A DNA stretch of 64,000 nt from Terrimonas sp937888905 (GCA_937888905.1 CALATA010000004.1:124001-188000); one strand, 5' to 3'. Positions 25,876 through 35,643 are shown, counted from the first letter of the stretch. Translations and numbers: made by a program. Notes: generated from the sequence alone by a model not told the origin.

Positions 25876-28111
25876 TAGCCACGATTAATTTTTTCTCACC
25901 CACGATCCATACCACATCACCTTCTTCGAAGATGGTCGTAGACTCGGGATTGAGGATACGTTTGCCATTGCGTTCGATACCTACTACCAGGCCGTTGGCT
26001 GTACCGCGGATACCCGAATCGCGGACAGACAGGTTAAGGAAAGGTGAGTCGTGTTCGATGGTGAATTTATCCAGTTCCACTTCGGTATCTTTCTGACTTT
26101 CCATCAGCTTTTTATCAGGGCGAAGAATGGCATTCATTTTTTTCTCCTGCGCATCGGTACAGATGATGTACAATTTGTCGCAGGGAAAAATGCGGTCATG
26201 CTTTTGAGGGGTGGCGATTGTAATCTGCCCACGCCGGATCATGGCAATGTTTACACCGATGTATTCGCGCCATTGTAATTCTTCCAGGGTTTTACCGATG
26301 ATCGACGGGCTTACTTCGGGTTCTACATCGAAGGTGGTCATGTGCGCATCCCACGGCGCGAGATCTACATTGCGGCGGCTGGCCTGTTGTTCTACCAGCC
26401 GTATTTCCTCCTGCAGATCGCGGTCGTTGAGGTTCCGGATAAAACGGTTTTCGATGCGGTCATACAGCGCCTGTATCTTTTTGCGGAACACCACAAAGAA
26501 GATGATCATGATTACAGCACTGTACAAGGCAATATTGATCGAAAAGAAACGGTTCAGCAGGAAAATGATGGAGAACAAGGCCAGCACCAGCTTGATGGCG
26601 CGCATCAGCAGAATAGGGCCTCTGTAACGTTGCTGCGCGTAAATGATCACGAACGATTCATTCCGTTCATTTCTTACCACCAATGCCCAGATAAACGGAG
26701 CCATGATGGCCAGTGTGATCACTGCGGCGGTTATGCCACCAAAGGCATACTCGGTATGGGTAGCCACCCATGGCAATACATAAGTAGATGACAGGTACAC
26801 GATGGCGCCGATGATCACCGAAAAGATGATCACGTTCATCATGAATGATTTTAATACCTGCTGGAAATCGCTGGTGGCCGTAATGGTGGTAGCTTCCGAA
26901 CTATAACGGTTCAGCGATTTGCGCCATTTCTCGGGGAGACGTTTGTCTATCCATTCGTAAAAAGGCGTGCTGGCGCGGATCAGGTAAGGCGTGGTGAAGG
27001 TGGTAACGCCCGATACTGCAACAATAATAGGGTACAGCGAATCGCTGGTGGCTTTGAGGCTGGTGCCCAACGCGGCGATGATGAAAGAGAATTCACCGAT
27101 CTGCGCGAGGCTCATACCTGTCTGCATCGATACTTTCAGTGAGTTGCCGGACAAATAAGCTCCCAACCCGGTGGTGATCACTTTACCAACAATACAGGCG
27201 ATGGTAATTACAATGATCGGTATCGCAAATTCCCCCATCATTTTCAGATCGATGAGCATACCGACGGATACAAAGAAGATGGCGCCAAACAGGTCCTTTA
27301 CCGGTTTTACCAAATGTTCGATACGTTCAGCCTTGGTCGTTTCGGCGAGCAGGGAACCCATGATGAAGGCCCCCAATGCATAGGAGAACCCTGCCTGTGC
27401 GGCCAGGAATACCATCATCAGGCACATGGCAATGGACACCACGAGCAGCGTTTCGTCATTCATCAGATGCTTTGCCTTCTTCAGAATGGAAGGGATGAAG
27501 AAGATGCCCGTGATGAACCAGAGTATGAGGAAGAAAATCAGTTTTAAAATGGAAAGGATCATTTCTGTCCCCATGAACTGCTGGCTAACAGAAATCGTAG
27601 TGAGCAATACGAGGATGGCAATAGTAATCAGGTCTTCCACGATGAGAATGCCGAATACAAGGGTAGCGAATTTCTTTTTCTTTAATCCGAGTTCTTCCAC
27701 CGCTTTGATGATGATGGTGGTGGAAGAAACAGCAAGCGCTGCGCCGAGATAGATGCTGTCCATCGTGGACCAGCCTAATAGTTTACCAATGCCGTATCCG
27801 AGGGCGGACATACCCGCGGCTTCCACAAAAGCGGAAACGGAGGCCGAACCGCCGACGGTTGCCAGTTTGCGGAAGCTGAATTCAAGACCCAGGCTAAAGA
27901 GAAGAAAAACGATACCGATTTCGGCCCATACTTCCACGTTCTCTTTTTCCTGGATGTTGGGGAACCAGGAAAAGTGGGAGCTGATAAGGATGCCGGCAAT
28001 GATATAACCCAGTACAAGTGGCTGTTTCAGCCATTTAAATAGAAGGGTCATCAGCGCGGCGGCGCCAAGTATCAATGCCAAATCGGTGATCAAATGTGGT
28101 AGATGATGCAT
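25847..28111 (-). CDS. CPA2-family cation:proton antiporter with TrkA-C domains
   Basis: This 754-residue protein has an N-terminal transporter domain of 12 or so membrane segments (LVLGYIIAGILI, FSLGLEFSFRKL, ALAVSSTTIIIKAVEELG, SFALAQIGEFSFI-type region near 330), more membrane segments at about 430-540, and a cytoplasmic tail with two regulatory TrkA-C-like domains (about 600-665, SPSIIGKTLEELQWREYIGV; and about 690-752, NLSVRDSGIRGTANGLVVGI). A TrkA-N nucleotide-binding domain, usual in KefB/KefC, is not seen. It is likely a K+ or Na+/H+ antiporter of the inner membrane. A TATATTTG box at 28272-28279 may drive it. Confidence 0.92.
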   Translation of the reverse strand: MHHLPHLITDLALILGAAALMTLLFKWLKQPLVLGYIIAGILISSHFSWFPNIQEKENVEVWAEIGIVFLLFSLGLEFSFRKLATVGGSASVSAFVEAAGMSALGYGIGKLLGWSTMDSIYLGAALAVSSTTIIIKAVEELGLKKKKFATLVFGILIVEDLITIAILVLLTTISVSQQFMGTEMILSILKLIFFLILWFITGIFFIPSILKKAKHLMNDETLLVVSIAMCLMMVFLAAQAGFSYALGAFIMGSLLAETTKAERIEHLVKPVKDLFGAIFFVSVGMLIDLKMMGEFAIPIIVITIACIVGKVITTGLGAYLSGNSLKVSMQTGMSLAQIGEFSFIIAALGTSLKATSDSLYPIIVAVSGVTTFTTPYLIRASTPFYEWIDKRLPEKWRKSLNRYSSEATTITATSDFQQVLKSFMMNVIIFSVIIGAIVYLSSTYVLPWVATHTEYAFGGITAAVITLAIMAPFIWALVVRNERNESFVIIYAQQRYRGPILLMRAIKLVLALFSIIFLLNRFFSINIALYSAVIMIIFFVVFRKKIQALYDRIENRFIRNLNDRDLQEEIRLVEQQASRRNVDLAPWDAHMTTFDVEPEVSPSIIGKTLEELQWREYIGVNIAMIRRGQITIATPQKHDRIFPCDKLYIICTDAQEKKMNAILRPDKKLMESQKDTEVELDKFTIEHDSPFLNLSVRDSGIRGTANGLVVGIERNGKRILNPESTTIFEEGDVVWIVGEKKLIVAITEQELPRK

Positions 28112-28568
28112 GCAAGCGGCGTTTCAAGCTAATAATTCTGTTCCAGTCTGTGTTTTCCGTAAAATCGCCGGTCCGCCGTAGACAGACCGGATATAGAGTA
28201 TGACCAGGCAGGGCGTGCCCTGCAAAAGATACCGGTCGGCACATCACCAACACCGAAGGAGCTGGTTTGTTCAAATATAACGGATTTAGGGCAAAAAGAG
28301 CGCCGTCGGCGCAATGTGAAAATGTGTAAATGTGCCCCGGCTCTACCGGGGGCCATGTGAAAATGTACGGGTAGCAGGTGTAAGGAGTAAGGTGTGAGGT
28401 GTAGGGGGGAGTTTTTAAATTATTGGTAACAGCGGTTTTCACAAAAGCGAACAGGGTGCCAACAATTCGTTTCATTTCCACATTTACACATCCCCGGGCG
28501 AAGCCCGGACACATTTTCACATTAAAAAAGCCCCGCGCTGGCGGGGCTTTTTATTATATCAGGCTTTT
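28112..28568. repeat. Gene-free stretch with octamer arrays, palindromes and a terminator
   Basis: A TATATTTG box on the minus strand lies at 28272-28279. Bases 28316-28372 hold GTGnAAAT octamers interrupted by CCCCGG-CTCTA-CCGGGG (28335-28351). Bases 28376-28412 hold TAAGnnn-like words (GTAAGGAGTAAGGTGTGAGG). Bases 28475-28522 hold inverse octamers interrupted by CCGGGC-GAA-GCCCGG (28494-28508). The stretch ends in the secDF terminator. No gene is seen here. Confidence 0.8.
28524..28552 (-). terminator. Intrinsic terminator of secDF
   Basis: The arms AAGCCCCGC (28528-28536) and GCGGGGCTT (28541-28549) enclose a 4-base loop. A-rich and T-rich flanks on either side let it act in both directions. 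It lies 16 bases past the secDF stop. Confidence 0.88.
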
Positions 28569-31500
28569 TTAAACCGTTTTGTTTTTCTCTGCGGCTTCTT
28601 TCTTCTTCCTTTTACCGGCACCCAGATCCACCAGGATCGGAGCGGCTACGAAGATAGAAGAGTAGATACCGGTTATTACACCGATCAGCATTGCAAATGC
28701 GAAACCTTTGGTTACCTCACCACCAAATATGAACAGGATGAGGATGGTCAGGAACACCGTAAGTGATGTCATGATCGTACGGCTCAGGGTTTCGTTGATC
28801 GCCGTGTTGATCACCTGCTTCAGCTCCATGTTCGGATGCAGCTTGCGGTCTTCACGGATACGGTCGAATACGATTACCGTATCGTTCATCGAGAAGCCGA
28901 TCACCGTCAGGATCGCCGCAATGAAGTGCTGGTCGATCTCCAGCGGGAATGGCACGATCTCACGGGCAAAGGAGAACACGATCAGCGTTACGAGTACGTC
29001 GTGCAGCAGCGCGACGATGGTTCCGAGTGAGAATCTCCAGTCGCGGAAACGGATGAAGATGTACAGGAAGATCACGAAGATGGCGAAGAGGGTTGCTTTT
29101 ACAGCGCCTCTCTTCAGGTCGTCGGAGATTGTCGGCAGTACTTTCTTGAAACCGAGTTTATAGTTTGCATCGAATTGCTCGTATGTAGGTGTTTTGTCAT
29201 AATGCTTCTTCAGACCTTCGTAGAGTCTGTGTTCTACTACTGAGTCGGCATAATCGGCACGCGGTTCTTTGATCAGGTAAGCTGTGGTGATGTCGAGCGT
29301 TTTGTCGTCACCTACAGTTTTGATCACCGGGTTTTCACCTTCGAAAACTTCTTTCAGTTCGTCACGAACCTGTTCAACGTTTACTTTTTTATCGAATCCG
29401 ATTTTGTAGCTGCGGCCACCATCGAACTCCACACCGTAATCGAATCCGTTGAAGAACGAAGCGATACCCAGACCCAGCACCACGAAGGAGATGATGTAGG
29501 CAGTCTTACGGAATTCAATGAATTTATAAGCGGCATGCTTGAAGATACGGCGGCTTACACCGGTGAAATATTCGAGGTGCTTGTTGCGGTTGGTAAACCA
29601 GTCGGTTACCCAGCGGCTCACGAGTATACCGCAGAAAAGAGACAGCAACAGACCGAGAATCTGTGTTGTAGCGAAACCTTTTACCGGACCAAGACCGAAG
29701 TAGAACAGGATCACCGCTGTGAGCAAAGTGGTTACGTGACCGTCGAGTACCGGCGGCAGTGAACGCTTGTAACCTTCGTTGATCGCGGGGATATAACCTT
29801 TACCGCGGTTCAGTTCTTCCTTGATACGTTCGTAGATGATTACGTTTGTATCCACGGCCATACCAATGGTCAGTACCAGACCGGCGATACCGGGAGCGGT
29901 CAGTGTGGCACCCAGACCGGCCAGTACACCTACGGTGAACAGCAGGTTAAGGATAAGCGCGATATTGGCTACCCAGCCGGCGGTGTTATAGTACACCAGC
30001 ATGAGTACGAAGATCACGAGGAAGGAGATACCGAACGACATCAGACCGCCTCTAACGGCTTCTTCACCGAGGGTGGGGCCTACAGTTTGTTCCTGTACGA
30101 TCTTGGCGGGAGCCACGAGTTTACCGGAACGCAGGATGTTGGCCAGGTCTTTTGCCTCCTGTACGGAGAAGTTACCGGTGATCTGTGAGTTACCATATAA
30201 TTCGCCGCTGGCGATGGGGGCAGAGTAAACGATGCCGTCCATTACGATAGCGATAGGAATTTGTCCTTTTGCACTTTCACCAGTCAGTACGCTCCACTTC
30301 TTGGCGCCTGCGTCATTCATTTCCATAGAAACGATAGGACGGCTGCCGCCTTGTTGTTCGAAGTCTTGCTTGGCGTCCTTGATCGCGTCACCTTCTACCG
30401 GCGCTTTTTCGCTGCCATAGGTTTTCAGGGCGTAGAGTGGGAATTTGCCTGCAAGAGGTCCGGCGTTTTTACCGCTTTTGATTTCAGTACCGAAAGCAAA
30501 TACGGCATCGCGGGGGAAATATCTGCGGAGAGCTTCAGAAGTCAGGTAGGAACGTACAGCCACGGTATCGCTTACATAACCGAGAATGCCACCGTCTTCC
30601 TGGTTGAACATGATGAACTCCTGCAGTGACCGCTTGTTGTTTTCAGCGCCGGCGGTTTGCTGTTGACCTTTGCTGCCGGTATCATTACCGAGGTCAGCGA
30701 AAATATTGGTGTCTTTCTTGACCGCCGTGTCAGGTTTAACAGCCGCTTGTCCGGTGGTGTCCGGCGTAGCAGTTGTAACGGCGGTATCGGGAGCAGGAGC
30801 CTGGCCTTTCATGAAAGCATCGAAAGCGGCATCTGCCTGCTGAATAGCGGGAGCCAGTTCGCTGAGTTTGTAGGTCTTCCAGAACTGCAGGTTGGCAGAA
30901 GCCTGGAGGAAACGGCGTACGCGCTCTTTATCCTTTACACCCGGGAGTTCTACGGTGATAATCCCTTTGGATGGGTCAGGGCTGATATTCGGCTGTGCTA
31001 CACCAAACTGGTCGATACGGTTGGTGAGAACCTTGAAGGTACTTTCGAACGCTTCTTTGGCCTGCTCTTCGAGGATGCTGATTACACGGCTGTCAGAATA
31101 GTCAACCTGGATCAGTCCTTTGTTAGCAGATGCAAAGATGGAAGCGAGACGGCCACCGGGAACCAGTTTCTTGTATTCCTGCGCAAACAGACGTACGAAG
31201 TTGGCATCACTGTTAGCGCGGAGTTTATCTGCGTTTTCCAGTGCTTTCAGAAAGTTAGGATCGCGGGGATTGTTGGACAAACCTTTCAGCAGACCGTTCA
31301 TTTCCACTTCCAGCGTAACGTTCATACCACCTTTCAGGTCGAGACCGAGACTCAGTTCCTGTTCTTTAGCCTTCTGGTAGCTGATAGCACCGGTGATACC
31401 GTAGGTAACGGTCACATTTTTGGTGCTGTCTTCCAGGCGGGTGATTCTGGCTTCAATGAGTTTGTCCAGTTGTTCCCGGTATACTACCTGGGAGTCGGTG

Positions 31501-31670
31501 TTATTGGGGAATTTTACTTCGGGTGCCGGATACTGTGCGCCAATTTCTCTCTTCGCCTGCGCTGCCAGTTTATCCTCATGATTACGCACTACCCAGGTAA
31601 AGGAAAGCTGGTAAAGCGAGTAAATAATAAGCAGGATCGTAAAAAATCGAACCAAACCTTTCAGTTGCAT
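28569..31670 (-). CDS. secDF: Fused protein translocase subunit SecDF
   Basis: SecDF uses the proton gradient to help pull exported proteins across the inner membrane after SecYEG. The 1033-residue protein has the SecD half with an N-terminal membrane helix, the D1 motif LGLDLKGGMNVTLE, a periplasmic P1 region, the D-motif QTVGPTLGEEAVRGG and six-helix bundle, and then the SecF half beginning FDYGVEFDGGRSYKIGF with its own bundle. SecD-SecF fusion is common in Bacteroidota. Between about residues 285 and 345 the P1 region carries an Ala/Thr/Pro/Gln-rich insert of low complexity. All the T9SS cargo in this window would first need Sec. A TATCTTTG box lies 84 bases upstream. Confidence 0.97.
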   Translation of the reverse strand: MQLKGLVRFFTILLIIYSLYQLSFTWVVRNHEDKLAAQAKREIGAQYPAPEVKFPNNTDSQVVYREQLDKLIEARITRLEDSTKNVTVTYGITGAISYQKAKEQELSLGLDLKGGMNVTLEVEMNGLLKGLSNNPRDPNFLKALENADKLRANSDANFVRLFAQEYKKLVPGGRLASIFASANKGLIQVDYSDSRVISILEEQAKEAFESTFKVLTNRIDQFGVAQPNISPDPSKGIITVELPGVKDKERVRRFLQASANLQFWKTYKLSELAPAIQQADAAFDAFMKGQAPAPDTAVTTATPDTTGQAAVKPDTAVKKDTNIFADLGNDTGSKGQQQTAGAENNKRSLQEFIMFNQEDGGILGYVSDTVAVRSYLTSEALRRYFPRDAVFAFGTEIKSGKNAGPLAGKFPLYALKTYGSEKAPVEGDAIKDAKQDFEQQGGSRPIVSMEMNDAGAKKWSVLTGESAKGQIPIAIVMDGIVYSAPIASGELYGNSQITGNFSVQEAKDLANILRSGKLVAPAKIVQEQTVGPTLGEEAVRGGLMSFGISFLVIFVLMLVYYNTAGWVANIALILNLLFTVGVLAGLGATLTAPGIAGLVLTIGMAVDTNVIIYERIKEELNRGKGYIPAINEGYKRSLPPVLDGHVTTLLTAVILFYFGLGPVKGFATTQILGLLLSLFCGILVSRWVTDWFTNRNKHLEYFTGVSRRIFKHAAYKFIEFRKTAYIISFVVLGLGIASFFNGFDYGVEFDGGRSYKIGFDKKVNVEQVRDELKEVFEGENPVIKTVGDDKTLDITTAYLIKEPRADYADSVVEHRLYEGLKKHYDKTPTYEQFDANYKLGFKKVLPTISDDLKRGAVKATLFAIFVIFLYIFIRFRDWRFSLGTIVALLHDVLVTLIVFSFAREIVPFPLEIDQHFIAAILTVIGFSMNDTVIVFDRIREDRKLHPNMELKQVINTAINETLSRTIMTSLTVFLTILILFIFGGEVTKGFAFAMLIGVITGIYSSIFVAAPILVDLGAGKRKKKEAAEKNKTV

Positions 31671-31753
31671 ACGTTGTTACAGTTTACGTTTTAGTGGCCT
31701 TTCCTTTTTGCAGTCGCATCCGGGCAAGACTTGTCGGAATTTTTAAAGAGGTG

Positions 31754-31761
31754 CAAAGATA
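31754..31761 (-). promoter_or_regulatory. Bacteroidota -7 box for secDF
   Basis: The minus strand reads TATCTTTG, a TAnnTTTG match 84 bases before the secDF start. No clear -33 element was found. Confidence 0.4.
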
Positions 31762-31905
31762 ATGTTTTACCATATAAGTTAGAATGGGTGTTATTATCTA
31801 TTTAATTTATTGATTATTAGTAAATTAAATCGGTTGTCCAGCGCCACGCAGGCTATTGCGCCGTTTTCGTTTTTCAACCCGGTTGTTTCTCATTATTTTC
31901 CCCAA

Positions 31906-33135
31906 ATGAAATACCTGCTGCCAGTTTGCGGAATTGTCCTGCTCTTTTATGCCTGTTCCGCACCAAAACCTACCGGTCAATCTGCACCTTACACGGAAAC
32001 ATCAAAGATTCCTGCCACCGATACGTTTCTGCACAACATCATGGCAGCGCATCCACAACTGTTCGACTCCCTGCTTCAACGGGCCGATACACTCGACGTG
32101 CAGGTGATCTATACACAGATCGACCGCGGTGAAAAAGGTGCGGCACATTTCACCAATCATTTTTTTCATGTGCGCGAAGACCGTTATTTCTATCCCGCAT
32201 CAACCGTAAAACTTCCCATAGCCGCGCTTGCTTTGCAACGCCTGCACGAACTCAACATCGATCCTGAAACGGCTATGATCACCGAAGCCGCCGGCGAAGG
32301 ACAGACCGCCGTTTACAACGACCCTTCCACCCCCGACGGAAGACCAACTGTTGCGCATTATATCCGGAAGATATTACTGGTGAGCGACAACGATGCTTAT
32401 AATCGCTTGTATGAATTTTTAGGACCGGATTATATCAATGCGCAACTGCATGCGAGAGGTTATTCTTATGCCCGTATACTGCATCGTCTTGTATCTTCCA
32501 TACGGCAGGATTACACCAATCCCGTTGCCTTCGCCGATACCGGCGGAAGGTTGTTATACCAGCAACCCGCACGTTATGCGGCACACTGGCGGGCCGGTCC
32601 TTCCATTTATCGGGGAAATGGTTTTATCAGCAACGGAAAACTTGTTTCATCACCATTTGATTTCGGCGCGAAAAACAGGATTACACTTCCGGAGTTGCAC
32701 GACATCATGCGGAGTATTATGTTCCCTGAAGATGTGCCTGCGAAGCAACGTTTCAACCTGCGGCAGGAGGATTATAAATTTCTGCGTACTTATATGTCCA
32801 TGGCGCCGCGTCAGGCAGGTTACCCGTCCTACAACAACAGTGTTTATACAGATACCTATGTGAAGAACTGGTTATATGGCACCGAAGGCAACCCCTTTCC
32901 CGGCGTACGCGTGTTCAACAAAACCGGAGGAGCCTACGGCTATCTGCTCGATATCGCTTATATCAAAGAGGAAGAAACAGGCGTGGAGTTCATGCTGAGC
33001 GGCATTATATACTGCAACAGCGACGGCATTCTCAACGACAATAAATACGACTACAAAACGGTGGGCTATCCGTTTTTCCGTGAGTTGGGCAAACTCATTT
33101 ATGCGTATGAAAAACAACGCAAGCATAAACGATGA
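31906..33135 (+). CDS. Class A beta-lactamase-fold serine hydrolase, lipoprotein
   Basis: This 409-residue lipoprotein (signal ending FYAC, Cys17) carries all three signatures of the class A beta-lactamase/DD-peptidase fold: SxxK as Ser99-Thr-Val-Lys102 in PASTVK, SDN at Ser160-Asp161-Asn162, and KTG at Lys339-Thr-Gly341. The domain is larger than a classical class A enzyme (about 290 residues), with additional segments between SDN and KTG. It may be a cell-wall-modifying or cryptic serine hydrolase; an antibiotic-resistance role cannot be claimed. The start at 31906 puts the signal peptide at the N-terminus; an ATT/ATG-type start upstream would hide it. Confidence 0.85.
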   Translation: MKYLLPVCGIVLLFYACSAPKPTGQSAPYTETSKIPATDTFLHNIMAAHPQLFDSLLQRADTLDVQVIYTQIDRGEKGAAHFTNHFFHVREDRYFYPASTVKLPIAALALQRLHELNIDPETAMITEAAGEGQTAVYNDPSTPDGRPTVAHYIRKILLVSDNDAYNRLYEFLGPDYINAQLHARGYSYARILHRLVSSIRQDYTNPVAFADTGGRLLYQQPARYAAHWRAGPSIYRGNGFISNGKLVSSPFDFGAKNRITLPELHDIMRSIMFPEDVPAKQRFNLRQEDYKFLRTYMSMAPRQAGYPSYNNSVYTDTYVKNWLYGTEGNPFPGVRVFNKTGGAYGYLLDIAYIKEEETGVEFMLSGIIYCNSDGILNDNKYDYKTVGYPFFRELGKLIYAYEKQRKHKR

Positions 33136-33250
33136 TGTAGCGCATGAGCTGTTGAAACGTTGATGAATAAAGCATTCAAACGTTAGTTACGAATCGTAAA
33201 AAGTATTCAAGAAACGACACCACATCGCCGCAACACGTTGTGCAAATCGT

Positions 33251-33258
33251 TACATTTG
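33251..33258 (+). promoter_or_regulatory. Bacteroidota -7 box for the aminotransferase
   Basis: The sequence TACATTTG (TAnnTTTG) lies 50 bases before the start of the aminotransferase gene. Confidence 0.4.
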
Positions 33259-33308
33259 TAACCGCTTGCTCATTCATAACCCCTTAAAATTTTCAACCTA
33301 TCTCCATC

Positions 33309-34499
33309 ATGCAGTTATCTTCTCTTTTGCAGCGCTTCAATGAGCCGGAAACTTTGAAAATGGCCAAACTCGGCCGCGAACTGAGAGCCCAGGGTATCGA
33401 TGTTATTGATCTGAGCCTGGGTGAACCTGACTTTGATACACCGCAGCACATCAAAGATGCTGCTGTAAAAGCCATCCAGGACAACTGGAGCCATTACACG
33501 CCGGTGCCTGGTTTTCTCGATCTTCGCGAAGCCATCTGTACCAAGCTTAAACGCGATAACAATCTTGACTATAAACCGGAAAACATTGTGGTATCAACAG
33601 GCGCGAAACAAAGCCTGGCCAATGTGATCCTGTCGCTGGTAGATGAAAATGATGAAGTGATCATTCCCACTCCTTACTGGGTTACGTACAGCGAACTCGT
33701 GAAGATCGCGCGTGGTCGTGTGGTGGAAATCAAAACTTCTGCAAAGGAAGGTTTCAAGATCACACCTGCACAACTCGAAGCATCGATCACGCCGCATACC
33801 AACGTATTCCTGTTTTCTTCACCCTGTAACCCCAGCGGCGCCGTTTATACACGCGCAGAACTGGAAGGGCTGGTGAATGTGTTCCGCAAATACCCCAACA
33901 TCACCATCATCTCCGATGAGATATACGAATACATCAACTTTGTAGGCGCACATGAAAGCATCGCGCAATTTGAAGACATCAAAGACCGCGTAGTAATCGT
34001 GAATGGCTTGAGTAAAGGGTTTGCCATGACAGGCTGGCGCCTCGGCTATACAGCATCGAGCGTAGAGATCGCCAAAGCATGTGAAAAGATCCAGGGACAA
34101 TTTACAAGCGGTACCAACTCTATCACACAGAAAGCTGCGGTAACGGCCCTGACAACCGATCTCAAGCCAACGATGGAAATGGTGGAGGAGTTCACACGCC
34201 GCAAAAAAAGAGTATTGGAGCTGGTAAAAGAAGTGCCGGGTATCGAATGTCCCGAGCCTGATGGCGCTTTCTATATTTTCCCGGATGTAAGTTCCTATTA
34301 TGGAAAATCAGACGGCAACACAACGATTCATACATCCGGTGATTTCTGTATGTACCTGTTGAATACGGCACACGTATCATCGGTAATGGGAGAAGCATTC
34401 GGTGACCCCGAGTGTGTACGTTTCTCTTTTGCCAACAGCCTGGAGAAAATTGAAGAAGCCTGGGCGCGCATCAAGAAAGCGCTGGCCAACCTGAAATAA
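33309..34499 (+). CDS. PLP-dependent aspartate-type aminotransferase, class I
   Basis: This 396-residue cytoplasmic enzyme of fold type I should transfer the amino group of aspartate or an aromatic/prephenate-type substrate to 2-oxoglutarate. Visible residues: LSLGEPDFDTP (35-45), TGAKQSL (97-103), NPSGAVY (174-180), Asp203 and Tyr206 in SDEIYEYI, the PLP lysine Lys236 in NGLSKGFAMTGWRLGY, and the C-terminal substrate Arg in VRFSFANS. It belongs to the AspC subgroup Ib. It has its own promoter box and terminator, so it is probably monocistronic. Confidence 0.93.
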   Translation: MQLSSLLQRFNEPETLKMAKLGRELRAQGIDVIDLSLGEPDFDTPQHIKDAAVKAIQDNWSHYTPVPGFLDLREAICTKLKRDNNLDYKPENIVVSTGAKQSLANVILSLVDENDEVIIPTPYWVTYSELVKIARGRVVEIKTSAKEGFKITPAQLEASITPHTNVFLFSSPCNPSGAVYTRAELEGLVNVFRKYPNITIISDEIYEYINFVGAHESIAQFEDIKDRVVIVNGLSKGFAMTGWRLGYTASSVEIAKACEKIQGQFTSGTNSITQKAAVTALTTDLKPTMEMVEEFTRRKKRVLELVKEVPGIECPEPDGAFYIFPDVSSYYGKSDGNTTIHTSGDFCMYLLNTAHVSSVMGEAFGDPECVRFSFANSLEKIEEAWARIKKALANLK

Positions 34500-34522
34500 A
34501 ATAATGGTGTTGAAATTATTTC

Positions 34523-34556
34523 AAACGTCTTCCTTAACGGAGGACGTTTTTTTTTT
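34523..34556 (+). terminator. Intrinsic terminator of the aminotransferase gene
   Basis: Arms of 11 bases (34523-34533 and 34539-34549, one G-T pair) enclose a 5-base loop and are followed by a run of nine or more T residues. Confidence 0.88.
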
Positions 34557-35161
34557 CAGGGTGATGCGATAGCCGTTGCTTTTTCCAGGAGTTGCTGGTG
34601 CAATTGCAACACTTGCGGAATGAGTAATGTTTGTTCATCATTGTGCAACACGGCATGGCAGCGTTTCATTTTTTCTTCCTCCGGCATCTGCCGTTGCATG
34701 CGGTGGCGCACCTGTTCGGCTGATACACCGTCTCTTTTCATCACTCTTTCAATACGTACATTTTCAGGTGCGGTAACACCGATGAGGAAGTCGAGGTATT
34801 GATCGGCGCCTGCTTCCACGAGTAGCGCTGCTTCTTTGATAGCGTAGGGAGTAGATTGGCGATGCATCCATTTGTCGCTGTCGGCGATGGTTACGGGATG
34901 GGTGATGGCATTGAGGCGCGCCAGTTTCTGCGGGTCAGGAAATACCAGCGATGCCAGATGTGCCCGGTTGAGCAGCCCTTGCGCTGTATAAACATCGTTC
35001 CCGAATTCTTCGGTGAGTAGCCGGCGAATTTCCGGATCGGTGTTCATCAATTGTTTTGCCGCATCGTCGGAGTAATACACGGGAATGCCCAGCACTTCAA
35101 AAATGTGGGCAACGGTTGTTTTGCCGCTGCCAATGCCGCCTGTGAGTCCTACACGTAGCAC
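34556..35161 (-). CDS. coaE: Dephospho-CoA kinase
   Basis: CoaE performs the last step of coenzyme A synthesis, phosphorylating the 3' hydroxyl of dephospho-CoA. The 201-residue protein has the P-loop GGIGSGKTT (8-16), the family segments YYSDDAAKQLM and LNAITHPVTI, and the lid region VMKRDGVSAEQVRHRMQRQM. The length is normal. A heptamer repeat begins one base upstream of its start codon, so its promoter would lie in or beyond repeat DNA, or it is transcribed from yajC through the yajC hairpin. Confidence 0.96.
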   Translation of the reverse strand: MLRVGLTGGIGSGKTTVAHIFEVLGIPVYYSDDAAKQLMNTDPEIRRLLTEEFGNDVYTAQGLLNRAHLASLVFPDPQKLARLNAITHPVTIADSDKWMHRQSTPYAIKEAALLVEAGADQYLDFLIGVTAPENVRIERVMKRDGVSAEQVRHRMQRQMPEEEKMKRCHAVLHNDEQTLLIPQVLQLHQQLLEKATAIASP

Positions 35162-35240
35162 GTTATAAGTAGTAAGTATTAAGTATTGAGTTATAAGTAA
35201 GCTTAATCATTCACCATTCACTATTGACAATTCACAAAAG
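35162..35240. repeat. TAAGnnn and inverse GTGAATn heptamers
   Basis: TAAGTAG, TAAGTAT and TAAGTAA-type words fill 35165-35201, and inverse GTGAATn words fill 35208-35236. They lie directly between the coaE start codon and the yajC terminator. Confidence 0.75.
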
Positions 35241-35243
35241 CAC

Positions 35244-35281
35244 AAAAAATCCGAAATCTGCCGGAGCGAATTTCGGATTTT
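35244..35281 (-). terminator. Intrinsic terminator of yajC
   Basis: The arms AATCCGAAAT (35248-35257) and ATTTCGGATT (35270-35279) pair. On the minus strand a T run follows, 18 bases past the yajC stop. Confidence 0.8.
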
Positions 35282-35298
35282 CAATGCGGAAAATATGA

Positions 35299-35643
35299 TT
35301 ATTTTTTATCAGCGGGAGCAGTGCCTGCAGCTTTGTTCACCTGAGCAGTCCAGTCCATGCTGATAGCAGATTTTTCGATGCGGATGTAAGAACCGGGGCT
35401 GGTTTCGATATTCAGCGTGGTGTCTTCATTTACTTTTGCAATCGTACCGTGAATACCTGCGATGGTAACGATACGGTCACCTTTCTGCAGGTCGGAAATG
35501 AATTTCTTCTGGTTCTTTGCACGCTTGGCTTGCGGGCGGATAAAAAACAACCAGAAAACAACGATCATAAGTCCCATTACGACAAGCATCTCGTTACCAC
35601 CCAGGGGACCAGAGGGTTTGGCTTGCAAAAAGAAAATGTTCAT
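35299..35643 (-). CDS. yajC: Preprotein translocase accessory subunit YajC
   Basis: This 114-residue protein has one N-terminal membrane helix (MLVVMGLMIVVFWLFFI), the family motif RPQAKRAKNQKKFISDLQKGD, and the SH3-like TIAGIHGTIAKV segment. YajC binds SecDF at the Sec translocon. Here it is not next to secDF but follows the DUF1573 lipoprotein gene with a 29-base gap, so the two are likely co-transcribed. A strong terminator follows. Confidence 0.95.
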   Translation of the reverse strand: MNIFFLQAKPSGPLGGNEMLVVMGLMIVVFWLFFIRPQAKRAKNQKKFISDLQKGDRIVTIAGIHGTIAKVNEDTTLNIETSPGSYIRIEKSAISMDWTAQVNKAAGTAPADKK

